Below, piece by piece: positions 1 to 9,003 of a stretch of 64,000 bases of DNA (position 1 is the stretch's first letter; each line of letters starts with the position of its first letter). The position numbers and the translations under genes are program-made. The stretch is from G963677485 sp942492855. Lineage in GTDB: Bacteria > Armatimonadota > HRBIN16. The notes below the pieces were generated by a model. That model was not told the DNA's origin. It saw only the letters and a list, made by a program, of their open reading frames with translations, and searched no databases. The stretch is from assembly GCA_942492855.1 (NCBI GenBank), contig OW818647.1, positions 4,960,001 through 5,024,000 of the forward strand, written 5' to 3'.

Positions 1-520
1 CATGCCGGACGCTTTACGCTCGCTATTAGCGTCACAGAATATGGCCGCTCAACTCGTCTATGAATTATCTTTCGGGCATCGCGTTCCAGGCACCGAGACC
101 GTCAAGAATTTCAACTTCGAGGAAGACGAGTCGCATGGAACCAAACGGCTGTTCTCGCTGTCAGGACCCCTACTTACCGCTATGAAGCAGAGTACCGTGA
201 TACTATGTGACGAGTTTGATTCCAGCCTGCACCCCGTATTAGCACAGGCTTTGCTGGAACTCATTCACAGCGACTTCAACACCGCATCTCAGGTAGTGTT
301 GACCACACACAACGCGGGATTGATACGTTTGTTCTCTAAGGATCAGATCTGGTTCACAGACAAAAACGAGCAGTTGGCGACATCATTATATTCTTTGCAA
401 GAGTTCAGGGATGTATCGCGATCCGATGTATCTAAAGCATATCTTTTGGGTCGGTATGGTGCTGTTCCCTTCATCGACAACCTGAGTATGAGCCTGCCAA
501 TCACGGAGGAGGCTTCGTAG
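1..520 (+). CDS. AAA ATPase, RloA/AbiLi-like (5' truncated)
   Basis: C-terminal part of an ATP-binding protein; the reading frame is open to the window edge, so the first Met here is probably internal. The visible 172 residues hold a Walker B motif (ILCDEFD), followed by SLHP as in the D-loop region of SMC/ABC-like AAA_15/AAA_21 ATPases, and a switch histidine in VLTTHNAGL. The Walker A would lie upstream of the window. The next gene starts 3 bases after the stop and encodes an RloB protein, the usual partner of such ATPases in RloAB / AbiL abortive-infection systems, so the ATPase is best read as RloA/AbiLi. The defence role is inferred from the family pair. A different OLD-like ATPase partner is possible because the N-terminus is missing. 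Confidence 0.8.
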   Translation, partial: MPDALRSLLASQNMAAQLVYELSFGHRVPGTETVKNFNFEEDESHGTKRLFSLSGPLLTAMKQSTVILCDEFDSSLHPVLAQALLELIHSDFNTASQVVLTTHNAGLIRLFSKDQIWFTDKNEQLATSLYSLQEFRDVSRSDVSKAYLLGRYGAVPFIDNLSMSLPITEEAS

Positions 521-523
521 GCA

Positions 524-1132
524 ATGACCCAGAAGCCATCACCTTTGTATAGAAGAAAGGCTCCTCATAGAAGCAGCCAGCCAGTCATTCTGTTGATATG
601 CGAAGGTACAAAGACGGAGCCAAACTACATCAATTTCCTCAAGGGGAAACTAAGGCTATCAGGGCTTCATATTGGACCAAATTGCGGACAGAACCTGGCC
701 ACGATGGTCAGTTATATCAAGGATCATCTACAAGAACTCAAATTCGAGTACATGTTCGATGAGATTTGGTGTGTTTGTGACGATGATGGGATTGCGGTGA
801 ACAGAGCCGCACTAAGTGCAGCTTTTCAAGCGGGTATCCAGGTGGCATACTCCAATCCGTGCTTCGAATTGTGGTTATACCTGCATATGCAGTATTCGTC
901 TGCACCAGTCAGCACCAGCCAGATATGCGACAAATTGAAGCTTCTGGTGCCCGCTTACAACAAGGCCTGGTGCCTGTTTGGCGATGTATATGACAGCACC
1001 AGCACAGCAATACGTCACGCAAAACGGCTGAGGGAGCACCATGAACAAGCCGGTGCAAGTTCTTACGACAACCCGTCAACTACAGTAGACTTGCTTGTCA
1101 CCCAACTCATGGCACTAAGTGACTGCCAATAA
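524..1132 (+). CDS. RloB/AbiLii-like Toprim-type protein
   Basis: 202-residue protein of the RloB family. It has the family's N-terminal motif LLICEGTKTEPNYI (Glu27), an acidic cluster CDDDG (Asp86-88) and CFELWLYLH near residue 120, which together resemble the Glu...DxD metal site of Toprim-like nucleases. Length matches the family. A strong ribosome site (GGAGGAGG, 505-512) lies inside the end of the upstream ATPase gene, so the two are translationally coupled. RloB proteins pair with RloA ATPases, and the Lactococcus AbiL phage-abortive system is the characterised relative. Effector activity is inferred. Any further operon members would be upstream, outside the window; downstream lies repeat-rich non-coding DNA. 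Confidence 0.85.
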   Translation: MTQKPSPLYRRKAPHRSSQPVILLICEGTKTEPNYINFLKGKLRLSGLHIGPNCGQNLATMVSYIKDHLQELKFEYMFDEIWCVCDDDGIAVNRAALSAAFQAGIQVAYSNPCFELWLYLHMQYSSAPVSTSQICDKLKLLVPAYNKAWCLFGDVYDSTSTAIRHAKRLREHHEQAGASSYDNPSTTVDLLVTQLMALSDCQ

Positions 1133-1183
1133 GGGCGCACCATCGCATTCAGCCGCATTGGACGGATCGCCCCCTAGTTACGC

Positions 1184-1395
1184 CAATCTCCCGATTGGCT
1201 TTTCCTCCCTATCCGTGTCGTTTGTTCAATCCGTGTCATCTGCGGTTCAGACATTCCCGGAGAAACCCCGAGGGGTTGTGGCGCATGTGGGAAGGGCGGT
1301 TCGCGAACCGCCCCTACCGAACCCCTGCCCGATTAGCGCCCCTCCCCCTCCGCGGCCTCCGCGTCTCCGCGTGACACCTCCCCTCCCCCAACAAC
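1184..1395. repeat. Mosaic intergenic repeat, copy 1
   Basis: Non-coding stretch downstream of both the defence operon (+) and a GH gene (-). It holds, in order, CTCCCGATTGGC, an ATCCGTG...GGTTCAGACA block, the palindrome at 1294-1313, and a CCTCCGCGTCTCCGCGTGAC block. The same blocks occur in the same order at 21287-21583, so this is a dispersed composite element rather than a gene. An ORF across it (1119-1481) is compositional. Confidence 0.6.
1294..1313. repeat. REP-like palindrome GGGCGGTTCGCGAACCGCCC
   Basis: Perfect 20-bp palindrome followed by CTAC and preceded by GAA. Identical copies lie at 21390-21409, 62023-62042 (inverted flanks) and 62148-62167, with a variant at 40917-40936. 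It may act as a bidirectional hairpin between convergent genes. Confidence 0.85.
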
Positions 1396-2640
1396 CTACC
1401 CGCGCACCATGCGCAGAAGCTGCGCGCCGGCGGGCGGCAGCTCGAGGCCGGTGCCGCGTATCGCCACGAACCGCCGCGTAGCTCCATCAAATCGTTCCAA
1501 CTGCCAGCCGCTGCTCAATCCCAGGCGCACTGAGGCACCGCGGTCGCGCAGCTTGTTTACCACCAGCAGGTGGCCCTTGGTGAACATGCCCACCGTCAGC
1601 GATTCTCCCTGAACGGACAGCAGCGGCACCGTAGGTTTGAACGGGCTGACCGGCTCGCTCTCCTTGCCCACATGCATCACATGGGTGCTGTCTAGGCGGG
1701 GAAGAACTTGGCCAATCGGCATGATCTCTTTATTGATCTCGGCGATCTCGTAATAGTTATGTGTGCGCTTTCCATCCCTGTCAAGGCAGGCATCGCGGTA
1801 GTTGAACTGGTCTTTTGGCGGTGTGCAGTAGTTGTACCACAGCATACCCTTGGCGCCGTAAGCCAGCGCATGGTAGGCATCCCAGCGTAGTTCGGCCGGT
1901 CTGGGGTCGCGGCAGTTGCCTTGGGGCACAAGCTGCGCCGTCACCCACATGGGCAGTTTCGCCCTCATGCACTCTTCGCGCACGATCTCCAGGTTGGTGA
2001 TGTAGCCAGGCGCATCAAACCCTGAGGCCTTATTCCCCCAGAGCTCCATCCAGCGCTGCAGAGCCGCCTCCCCCTGTTCGTTGGGCATGGGAGGGGCCTT
2101 GGGGTCGATGAACCAGTGGTAGTTATCGTAGCACACCATATCGGGTTTGACCACCTCGATATACTGGCGCACGTATTGTTGATAGGTGTCGGTGCCGAGA
2201 ACTGGTCCACCATAGGTGGGCAGGATGTTCACCATCGGCAGATGGTTCGGATCACCCTGGCGGCTCAGCCTCACCATATCAGCCACATGCTCAAAGGACT
2301 TCCGTGACGGCTCATCGGTCAGATAGTAGCCATACAAAGCCGGGTGACTGCGGTAATCCTGCACCGCTTCAAGCACCTTCTCGACCGGCATTGACTTCCA
2401 GAAGGCTTCTTCGATACGTATGTCGAACAGCAGTGCCTTCATGCCCACCTTCTGGCACAGGTCAAGCAGTTCTCGGTTACCCGGCACATAGCTAACACCC
2501 TTCGGCCGGTATTCCCACGGTCCTGGCGGCATAATCAGCGTGAAACCTGCCTCCTTCACCTCACGAACCGTTCCTTCATTCATTCGCCCATAGCCTAGTC
2601 CGTGCCAGGCCCCGATTTGAAATTCGCGTAAGTTGATCAT
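1396..2640 (-). CDS. TIM-barrel glycoside-hydrolase-like protein
   Basis: 414-residue protein without a signal peptide. Alternating (beta/alpha) segments and motifs such as YGYYLTDEP (a candidate acid/base Glu in a strand-end position), YDNYHWF and MLWYNYC resemble clan GH-A barrels (GH42/GH5-like). The last ~80 residues look like a small beta-sandwich. I cannot assign a GH family or substrate. It starts 3 bases after the stop of the beta-helix gene 2644-5400, so the two are almost certainly co-transcribed and may act on the same glycan, one outside and one inside the cell. Confidence 0.65.
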   Translation of the reverse strand: MINLREFQIGAWHGLGYGRMNEGTVREVKEAGFTLIMPPGPWEYRPKGVSYVPGNRELLDLCQKVGMKALLFDIRIEEAFWKSMPVEKVLEAVQDYRSHPALYGYYLTDEPSRKSFEHVADMVRLSRQGDPNHLPMVNILPTYGGPVLGTDTYQQYVRQYIEVVKPDMVCYDNYHWFIDPKAPPMPNEQGEAALQRWMELWGNKASGFDAPGYITNLEIVREECMRAKLPMWVTAQLVPQGNCRDPRPAELRWDAYHALAYGAKGMLWYNYCTPPKDQFNYRDACLDRDGKRTHNYYEIAEINKEIMPIGQVLPRLDSTHVMHVGKESEPVSPFKPTVPLLSVQGESLTVGMFTKGHLLVVNKLRDRGASVRLGLSSGWQLERFDGATRRFVAIRGTGLELPPAGAQLLRMVRG

Positions 2641-2643
2641 TGG

Positions 2644-5400
2644 TTATTTTGCCTTATCTATAATGAGATCGTCCAGATACACATCGGTCGCTACGATGGC
2701 GTAGCTGATGAACCCTACCCAACTGACGATCGGCATCGTAGGAGCGGAACATGGGATGTTGTCGTAGGTTTGCGGCTTCGCACCGGGCAGCGTCACCGTC
2801 AGATCCCAGCTTTTGGTGTAGCGTTTGCCTACACCGGCACGCATCTCAATCACCACCCACTGTCCGTATGGGATATCGGCGACAACACTGCCTGCTGTCA
2901 GCTTGCCTTGTTGAATGCTCAGCATCGGCCCCGAGATGAACTGCGATGGGTTTGTCAGCCAGTCGCGCCACTCCACCGTCAACTTGGTTTTTTCGTCAAT
3001 AAACAGCGCGTATCGGCAACTCACCACGGCATCCTTGAGGTTGGGATGATACACCAGGTGCGGAGTAAACTCATTGGTCAATCCCGGAGCATCGGTGATC
3101 TTCACGCTCTTGTTCCCCGAGTGCGCCTGGTTGCTGCTCACGGTGATCAGCTCTGCCTTGCCTTCCATATTGAGTTCTGCACCAGGAGGCGTTTTAGCCG
3201 GTCCATTACTGTCGAAACTCTCCTTGATGGGGTTAGGGACGACCGTTGAGGCGGTCTGCACCTGATCACCGCTCAGCTCTGACACCGGCTTCGGACCATT
3301 CGCAGCCAGCTTCACCCACGCTTTGTCGCCATAAACGCCAGCTTGGTCCAGCGGGAAGGGCTTGAACCCGACTTTGAGCGCTGGTGAGTTTGGCTTCAGC
3401 CGGAAGTCACGCTTCTCCACATTCACAAACAGTGGGTCAGCCACGATCGAGTTTTTGTCCTGCCCTTTGGCTTGCCATGCTTCGAAACTCAATGGCCCAC
3501 ATAGAAGCGGCTGCTTCAGCCGGTTCCAGTAGAGGTTGTTATCAAACGTGACTACAGCCTGCGGTGTGTTGGTGCTGAGCAGTGCCCCCTGGGTATAACT
3601 CACGATGTTGTTTTCAAACCAGAACGAGCGGTGCGCCTCCGGCCGGGCTAGATACACCTGAGTGTATGACGAGTCGACGAATATGTTGTTCCTGACCCTG
3701 TTCTCTTTGCCGTAGTGATGGAACAACCCGCCATCATCGGTGTCGTAACACACATTGTTTTCAATCAGCCAGCCGCTGCTGCCTTCGTCGGGGTAGATGC
3801 CGCTGGCACCATAGGTAAATCGGCGGATGTCATGGATGCGGTTCCCCCTGTTGATACTTCCAGGCGCATTGCCCAGCGTATAGATACCCGCCATATCACT
3901 CAACACGCCCTTGCCGATGTGGTGTATGTGGTTATCTTCTACCAGGTTGTTCACCGTGGCGGTGGGACCGTATCCCCACACCCAACCCACGCTGATGCCG
4001 GTGTAGTAGAGGTCGGCGATTTCATTATGTGTGATGCGGTTATTACCGCACTCACCTACCCACACACCCACGGCATCCATGTGGATCACCCCGCCCTGCC
4101 GGATGATATTGTTGTCGACGGTGATATGTGAGGTGGCCATGCTGCGAACGACCTTTTGTGTGCCAGGTGCTGCAGGGGTGTTGTCGTCATCTTCCACATA
4201 TCCACCCAGCGGAACCGCCGCCATGCCTACACGCACCCCGCCGGCTCCCATGTCGTGGACATAGTTCTTCTGAACCAAACAGTTCTTGTTTCCCTGCCTT
4301 ATCCATATGCCGTAGGTGCCGATGTGAGCGACCTCGCAGTCGCGGAAGTTTACATTCTCACAACCATCGGCCGTGATCACTGCGGGCACATTCACCGCGG
4401 CTTGCGGGTCAGCATAGCCCGCCTCCGGAGTGATCCACTGCGAATAGGCGAACTTCAACCCTTCGAAGTTGATCAAGCTGATGATCTCACCCTTTTCGCG
4501 GTCACCCTTAAGTGAAATAAACCCATCGGTGACCGGGGCTACCACTTCGGTATTGGAGGGTTTCTGACCCTTCAGCGGGATATAACTCAGCACCCCGTCC
4601 CGGCTCAGGAACCACTCACCCGCCTTATCCAGGCAGATACGCGCGTTCTCGTAGTGATATCGCGCGTTAGGGCCGCTATAGTTGAATGAATTCCCTGGCT
4701 TGTTGGTCAAATGAGCAATGCTGTTCAAATCGACACTGGTAATACGGTGCCGTGAGCGTTCCCAGCTCTGGTATGCGACCAACTGGGTATCCAGAAGTTC
4801 CTGGGGTGAAAGGCCCTTCAACGGCTCAGCATCTACAGGCTTCAAAGGCACCCAGTTGGTGCTCCCGCCATCATCGGTAGGGGTATATCTCAATCGCAGT
4901 GTGCTGTTATTGGGCGTTCGGGCACGCATCATGCGCTGGCCGTTCACCCAAAGCTGCTCGAAATACCACTTGCCAGCCGCGACCTGAGGCAGCTTCACCC
5001 GCCAGACGCCGTCCTTGCCCACAGTGAAGCCCTTGATGCGCTGCCCCCCATCGAACCAGACCGTGGCCCCTTTGGCTGCGCGGTAGGTGATGGGCATGTC
5101 AGGATACCCGGTGTCTCCGCTGTGAAACTCGATTGGTTTGAGCACCGGGTAGCGGCCTGAGGCAAACTGCACATCAACCGGTGTGCGCATGATCTTCAGC
5201 GGCTTGATCTGGTTGATGCGTTTGCGGGCCCCGTCCATACTGGCCAGCGGGCCGTCTGTGCCTTCCTTGTTGGGGGCAGGCATATCCCCGCTCCAAGTGT
5301 CACGCCCGGCCGGGCTGACATACAGCGTCACCGCCTGTGCGCTGAGTTGGCAGAGAGTGCCGACGGCACATATGGCCGCCAATAGGGGTATGAGTCGCAT
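2644..5400 (-). CDS. Secreted right-handed beta-helix protein, GH141-like
   Basis: 918 residues. A signal peptide (residues 1-23, cut after SAQA) is followed by LYVSPAGRDTWSG and a WF..LWVNGQRMMRARTPN segment, both typical of the GH141-type beta-helix family, whose characterised members are alpha-L-fucosidase or xylanase. The central part (~340-660) is rich in N-N-I and G-I parallel beta-helix coils (for example HITVDNNIIRQGG, NRIHDI). The last ~200 residues form a jelly-roll-like domain, perhaps carbohydrate-binding. It is the first gene of a two-gene unit. Family placement is from motif memory; a generic pectate-lyase-like helix is the alternative, and the substrate is unknown. Confidence 0.75.
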   Translation of the reverse strand: MRLIPLLAAICAVGTLCQLSAQAVTLYVSPAGRDTWSGDMPAPNKEGTDGPLASMDGARKRINQIKPLKIMRTPVDVQFASGRYPVLKPIEFHSGDTGYPDMPITYRAAKGATVWFDGGQRIKGFTVGKDGVWRVKLPQVAAGKWYFEQLWVNGQRMMRARTPNNSTLRLRYTPTDDGGSTNWVPLKPVDAEPLKGLSPQELLDTQLVAYQSWERSRHRITSVDLNSIAHLTNKPGNSFNYSGPNARYHYENARICLDKAGEWFLSRDGVLSYIPLKGQKPSNTEVVAPVTDGFISLKGDREKGEIISLINFEGLKFAYSQWITPEAGYADPQAAVNVPAVITADGCENVNFRDCEVAHIGTYGIWIRQGNKNCLVQKNYVHDMGAGGVRVGMAAVPLGGYVEDDDNTPAAPGTQKVVRSMATSHITVDNNIIRQGGVIHMDAVGVWVGECGNNRITHNEIADLYYTGISVGWVWGYGPTATVNNLVEDNHIHHIGKGVLSDMAGIYTLGNAPGSINRGNRIHDIRRFTYGASGIYPDEGSSGWLIENNVCYDTDDGGLFHHYGKENRVRNNIFVDSSYTQVYLARPEAHRSFWFENNIVSYTQGALLSTNTPQAVVTFDNNLYWNRLKQPLLCGPLSFEAWQAKGQDKNSIVADPLFVNVEKRDFRLKPNSPALKVGFKPFPLDQAGVYGDKAWVKLAANGPKPVSELSGDQVQTASTVVPNPIKESFDSNGPAKTPPGAELNMEGKAELITVSSNQAHSGNKSVKITDAPGLTNEFTPHLVYHPNLKDAVVSCRYALFIDEKTKLTVEWRDWLTNPSQFISGPMLSIQQGKLTAGSVVADIPYGQWVVIEMRAGVGKRYTKSWDLTVTLPGAKPQTYDNIPCSAPTMPIVSWVGFISYAIVATDVYLDDLIIDKAK

Positions 5401-5552
5401 GAGTTCACCTCAGATTGGGGTAGAAATAGAGTTCAACTATTAATATGGTTCGATATCCCCGATCTTAATTCCTTCCATACGATCGCTGCGCAGCTCAGAA
5501 TATCAGTCGATGGTAATATGTAATCGAGAGATCGACCAAGCGCAGGACACAA

Positions 5553-6209
5553 ATGATATACAAAGCCGCAATCCTTGATTTTGATGGCACTCTGATGGAC
5601 TCAATGCCGGTATGGAAGCATGTGGGCGAAAACTACCTGCGTGGACAGGGCATCACACCACCACCAGATTTACGAAAAACGCTGAAGGAATTCAGCTTGG
5701 GACAGTCTGCAGAGTATTTCCGCACCACCTACAGTTTGCCGCATACCAACACAGAGATCATTGACCAGATCATGGCCATGGTGGAGCACCAGTTCTGTCA
5801 CGAAGTGCCCCTGAAGCCCGATGTTAAGCAGTTTCTGGAGCGAATGTATGGAGCAGGTATGAGATTCTGTGTCGCAACTGCTTCGCATCGCAAAGTAGTC
5901 GAAGCTGCGCTGCGTCGGCTTGAGGTAGACCAGTATATCGACGACATCGTGACATGCATTGAGGTCGGCCACGGCAAAAATGATCCAACTATCTTTGAGG
6001 AGGCACTGCGAAGGCTGGGAGTCGCGAAGCACAAGTGTCTGGTGTTTGAGGATGCGCTTCATGCCATCCGCACCGCCGTCAACGCCGGGTTTACGACAAT
6101 CGGGGTGTATGACGCCTCAGCAGCCTCAGATGAACAGGAGATTTCTGACACGGCTTCTGACTACATCCGCACCTTCGCCGAATGGGATACGGAAACAGTG
6201 TTGAGGTAA
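5553..6209 (+). CDS. HAD hydrolase, beta-phosphoglucomutase-like
   Basis: 218 residues, typical for subfamily IA HAD phosphatases. Motif I is LDFDGTLMDS (nucleophile Asp9, acid/base Asp11), motif II is the Thr of CVATAS, motif III is a Lys in VGHGKNDP, and motif IV is VFEDALHAI. The helical cap (~18-85) is of the PGMB/phosphatase type. A ribosome site (AGGA) precedes the ATG. It is divergent from the GH141-like gene with a 152-base shared upstream region. The substrate, a sugar phosphate or nucleotide, cannot be read from sequence. Confidence 0.85.
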   Translation: MIYKAAILDFDGTLMDSMPVWKHVGENYLRGQGITPPPDLRKTLKEFSLGQSAEYFRTTYSLPHTNTEIIDQIMAMVEHQFCHEVPLKPDVKQFLERMYGAGMRFCVATASHRKVVEAALRRLEVDQYIDDIVTCIEVGHGKNDPTIFEEALRRLGVAKHKCLVFEDALHAIRTAVNAGFTTIGVYDASAASDEQEISDTASDYIRTFAEWDTETVLR

Positions 6210-6274
6210 AACAAGCCACAGTAGCAGCCAGCCTGCAGTATACACAGAACACCACAGACCGGCTGCCGACATCG

Positions 6275-7084
6275 TTAGGTAACCTGCAGAACCATCCGAG
6301 CACCGCCCCCTCTATCCTGGTCTTTGGGGATAAAGAGATAGACCACACCGTCACACCATGATTCATCACCGGTGATCGGCCCTAATTGTCCTAAAAACAA
6401 AACCTCTTCATCGGGGTATAACAACGGCCAATCGGCTGCCTGACACCATTCGGGCCATCCGCCAAGCTTGAATCTCTGCCATCCTTCATGGGTAAAGCTG
6501 CCTGACTTATCCTCTCCCTCTTCTTCTTCGTCGACGATAAATAGCAACCTCTCAAGGAAAGACATCTGCTTTAAATCCTGGTAATCCGTGAGTTCAGGGA
6601 TATTTTCCATGTCGGCCATGAAGGGTTCATCTATGCGGTCTACAAACTCTACGCTATGGGCCCCGTAGATGTCCTCTGCGATGATCCCTAGTCCGTCGGG
6701 TTGGTCTGTCTCAGTGACCTCAAACAAACTGAGGTCATAGCCGGTGGCCTTGCCTGGATCGTATTCCGTAAAGTCATAGCCATCATTGCCCCATCCGAAA
6801 GGCATATTACCTTCATATACGCAGTGCATGCAGTAGTGGAACGAGACCAGAGTCCTGCTGTCGGAGGGAAAACCCGGCACATCAGATAACCGGATTTGGC
6901 CGAAGAAGCTCATGGGTTGGCCATGGATGCAGTGCGGCCTTGGCTTACCCGCAGGCCACCATGGTGTTCCCCCCATATTTGCTTCAAAAACCTGTCCTAC
7001 CTCTTCGGGCGTCAGCAACATAACACGAGCTTGTTTGAGGTATTTACCCAACATCTTATCAGGGGCGTTGTGATCGAAGTCCAT
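6275..7084 (-). CDS. DUF1963 (YwqG-like) protein
   Basis: 269-residue soluble protein. TPWWPAGKPRPHCIHGQPMSFF followed by FGQIRLSDVPG, and later KLGGWPEWCQ, are hallmarks of the DUF1963/YwqG family, whose function is unknown. An acidic linker (EEEEGED) sits near residue 190. The start is supported by GAGG six bases upstream. It faces the HAD gene convergently and is separated from the upstream PEP-CTERM gene by a strong terminator, so it is probably transcribed alone from the short 7085-7127 region. Confidence 0.7.
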   Translation of the reverse strand: MDFDHNAPDKMLGKYLKQARVMLLTPEEVGQVFEANMGGTPWWPAGKPRPHCIHGQPMSFFGQIRLSDVPGFPSDSRTLVSFHYCMHCVYEGNMPFGWGNDGYDFTEYDPGKATGYDLSLFEVTETDQPDGLGIIAEDIYGAHSVEFVDRIDEPFMADMENIPELTDYQDLKQMSFLERLLFIVDEEEEGEDKSGSFTHEGWQRFKLGGWPEWCQAADWPLLYPDEEVLFLGQLGPITGDESWCDGVVYLFIPKDQDRGGGARMVLQVT

Positions 7085-7127
7085 ATAATCCTCACGAATA
7101 ATATCTAGCGTTCCGGGTATAAAATTA

Positions 7128-7160
7128 AAATCAGGGCTGGTGGTGAACCAGCCCTGATTT
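7128..7160 (-). terminator. Rho-independent terminator of the PEP-CTERM gene
   Basis: Perfect 14-bp inverted repeat (7128-7141 with 7147-7160; core CAGGGCTGGT/ACCAGCCCTG) with a 5-base loop. On the minus strand it is followed by TTTTAATTTT. It lies 22 bases after the stop of the gene at 7183-7953. Confidence 0.9.
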
Positions 7161-7182
7161 GCTCGTGTAAGCTTCGGTTAGT

Positions 7183-7953
7183 TTATTTGTTGCGTTTGCG
7201 AAGGGTCCGCAGAATAGCCATTCCAGCCAACGGCAAAGCCATGGTGAAAGGTTCTGGAACCGGATTGGGTTGTGAGCTACTAGATGAGACGCGTGAGACA
7301 CCCCCACCAATCTGCGAGAGGATTGGTGAATCGATACTCACAGCCTCGTTGCCCGACTGGGCAGATGCTTGATTCACAAGGTCACCGGTTAATGTCACGG
7401 AGCTGTTAAGCACCGATCCAATTGCCGGAGCACTTACGATCACAGGCACCATCTTGTAGCTGCCAAGGTTTTTACTAGGAACAGGCATATAAACTACTGT
7501 TCCCCGAACTTTCAGAAGCGAGGCACCACCGACAGCATCTTTGCTAGTGTCGATTTTCATCGAGATAGCCTTTTTGTTTTCGGTAGGTGCTTGATCGACC
7601 GGCAGGAGTAACCCAGCCAATCCACCTTGTTCGAGGTCCGTCTTATTATTAAGCATCTGAGCTAACGCCATAATCTGGTCGATAGATACCTGATTTAGCA
7701 TATCTATGGCTACCAGACTATTCTCGTATGAATCATGAATTTGATTCAATGAATCAGATGCGAAGAATACAGACGGATCAACCTCGCTTCGAAGGGCGTC
7801 AATCGCAGCTTGATCGAGAGCAGCGCCAGATAGTGCGACACTTGATGCCACATTACCGTTAACTGTTTCCGAACTAGCTGCGAATGCGACCGACGCGGAT
7901 AAGGTGCAGAAAGCTACAGCGATTGCCGCAACAATCTTCGTCCGTTTGGTCAT
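7183..7953 (-). CDS. PEP-CTERM exported protein
   Basis: The start at 7953 is chosen because GGAGGT lies 8 bases upstream and it gives a clean signal peptide (MTKRTKIVAAIAVAFCTLSASVAFA); a longer frame to 8010 has no ribosome site. The mature part (~230 residues) is polar with no recognised domain. The C-terminus is a classic PEP-CTERM sorting signal: VPEP, a hydrophobic stretch (FTMALPLAGMAIL) and a basic tail (RKRNK). Such proteins are cleaved and anchored by an exosortase in bacteria that make exopolysaccharide. No exosortase gene is in this window. Transcription ends at the 7128-7160 terminator. Function beyond surface export is unknown. Confidence 0.85.
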   Translation of the reverse strand: MTKRTKIVAAIAVAFCTLSASVAFAASSETVNGNVASSVALSGAALDQAAIDALRSEVDPSVFFASDSLNQIHDSYENSLVAIDMLNQVSIDQIMALAQMLNNKTDLEQGGLAGLLLPVDQAPTENKKAISMKIDTSKDAVGGASLLKVRGTVVYMPVPSKNLGSYKMVPVIVSAPAIGSVLNSSVTLTGDLVNQASAQSGNEAVSIDSPILSQIGGGVSRVSSSSSQPNPVPEPFTMALPLAGMAILRTLRKRNK

Positions 7954-8277
7954 GCACTCGTACCTCCAAAGCCTGACTTGCAAGTCAGCCTCATCATTCC
8001 AAGCGTGCACAGGAATGACAGGCGTCGAGTACTGCTGTAATGGGAACCATCCGCTACATCAGCACCACATTAAGCGTACCACCCCAATTAGTCGAAGTCA
8101 ACTGTTTCTACAGTTTTTTTCCACATTTCGGATTTTAATACTGTGAATTCGCCGAATCGGATAAAAACGAGCCATTACGACAGTAAAAAGGCTGCGAGCT
8201 GGCATCATTACTTGAGCAGATATCATCGAAACTCACCAACCGGAATTACCATCCGGATGCAGATGGTTCACGATTCG
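7954..8277. other. Intergenic region upstream of the PEP-CTERM gene
   Basis: 324 bases between two minus-strand genes. It must hold the promoter and leader of the PEP-CTERM gene. It contains an AT-rich stretch (8100-8145, including a run of seven T) but no motif I can name and no credible gene. Confidence 0.5.
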
Positions 8278-9003
8278 TCAGGCCTCAGCCAGTTTCAACA
8301 CGTCGCTCAGCTTCACCGCACCTGTATACAGCGCTTTCCCAACGATCGCTCCTTCAGCACCGCTGCGAATTGAAATCGCCACATCATCCAGTGTGGCAAA
8401 ACCACCGGAAGTAATGATGGGTATGGGTGAGGCTGCACAAAGCCACGTATAGAGCTCCTCATCAAAGCCATTCAACATACCATCGCGGCTGATCTCTGTG
8501 TAGATTACGCGCTTCGCGCCTAATCCAGCCATCTGGTGGATCAGCTCTATCGCCGGGATTTCGGTCTGGCTCTGCCAACCATCAATCGCCACCATGCGAT
8601 GCCGTCCATCAACGCCCAGGGCAACTTGCTCACCGAACTCCGCGAACGCCTTGGCGGCGAACTCAGGATCGCGAACCGCAGCACTACCAATCACGATTCG
8701 GCTTGCACCGGCGGCCAATGCGGCTCCGGCCGACTCAAGGCTGCGGATTCCCCCACCCAACTGAATGGGAATGCTGATGGCCTGGTTCACCCGCTTGATG
8801 ATCTCGAGCTGTTTTGGCTCACCGCTCTTGGCTCCGTCAAGGTCTACCATGTGAAGCCACTTGGCCCCCTGGCTCTGCCACTGCAGGGCCATCTCCACCG
8901 GGTCCTCGCCGAACACCGTCTCCTGGGCAAAGTCGCCCTGAAGGAGCCGGACGCACTTGCCGTTCCTTAAGTCAATCGCGGGGTATATGTTGAAGATGCT
9001 CAT
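8278..9003 (-). CDS. hisA: Phosphoribosylformimino-AICAR ribotide isomerase HisA
   Basis: Fourth enzyme of histidine synthesis: ProFAR to PRFAR, by an Amadori rearrangement on a TIM barrel. Seen are the N-terminal IYPAIDLRNGKCVRL with catalytic Asp8, the first phosphate site LGGGIRS, the second catalytic Asp in YTEISRDGM, and ITSGGFATLDD with GAEGAIVGKALY at the second phosphate site. The start is placed at 9003 (MSIFNIYPAIDL), with AGGAT upstream; a 17-residue longer frame lacks family support. Length 241 is normal. It has the same direction as hisDBH but is separated from hisH by 855 bp of repeat DNA, so it may have its own promoter. HisF, which uses its product, is not in the window. Confidence 0.97.
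   Translation of the reverse strand: MSIFNIYPAIDLRNGKCVRLLQGDFAQETVFGEDPVEMALQWQSQGAKWLHMVDLDGAKSGEPKQLEIIKRVNQAISIPIQLGGGIRSLESAGAALAAGASRIVIGSAAVRDPEFAAKAFAEFGEQVALGVDGRHRMVAIDGWQSQTEIPAIELIHQMAGLGAKRVIYTEISRDGMLNGFDEELYTWLCAASPIPIITSGGFATLDDVAISIRSGAEGAIVGKALYTGAVKLSDVLKLAEA

Noticed and set aside
1119..1481. 120-codon open frame after the RloB gene
   Set aside because: It spans repeat DNA and overlaps the opposite-strand GH gene; proline/arginine-rich composition, no ribosome site.
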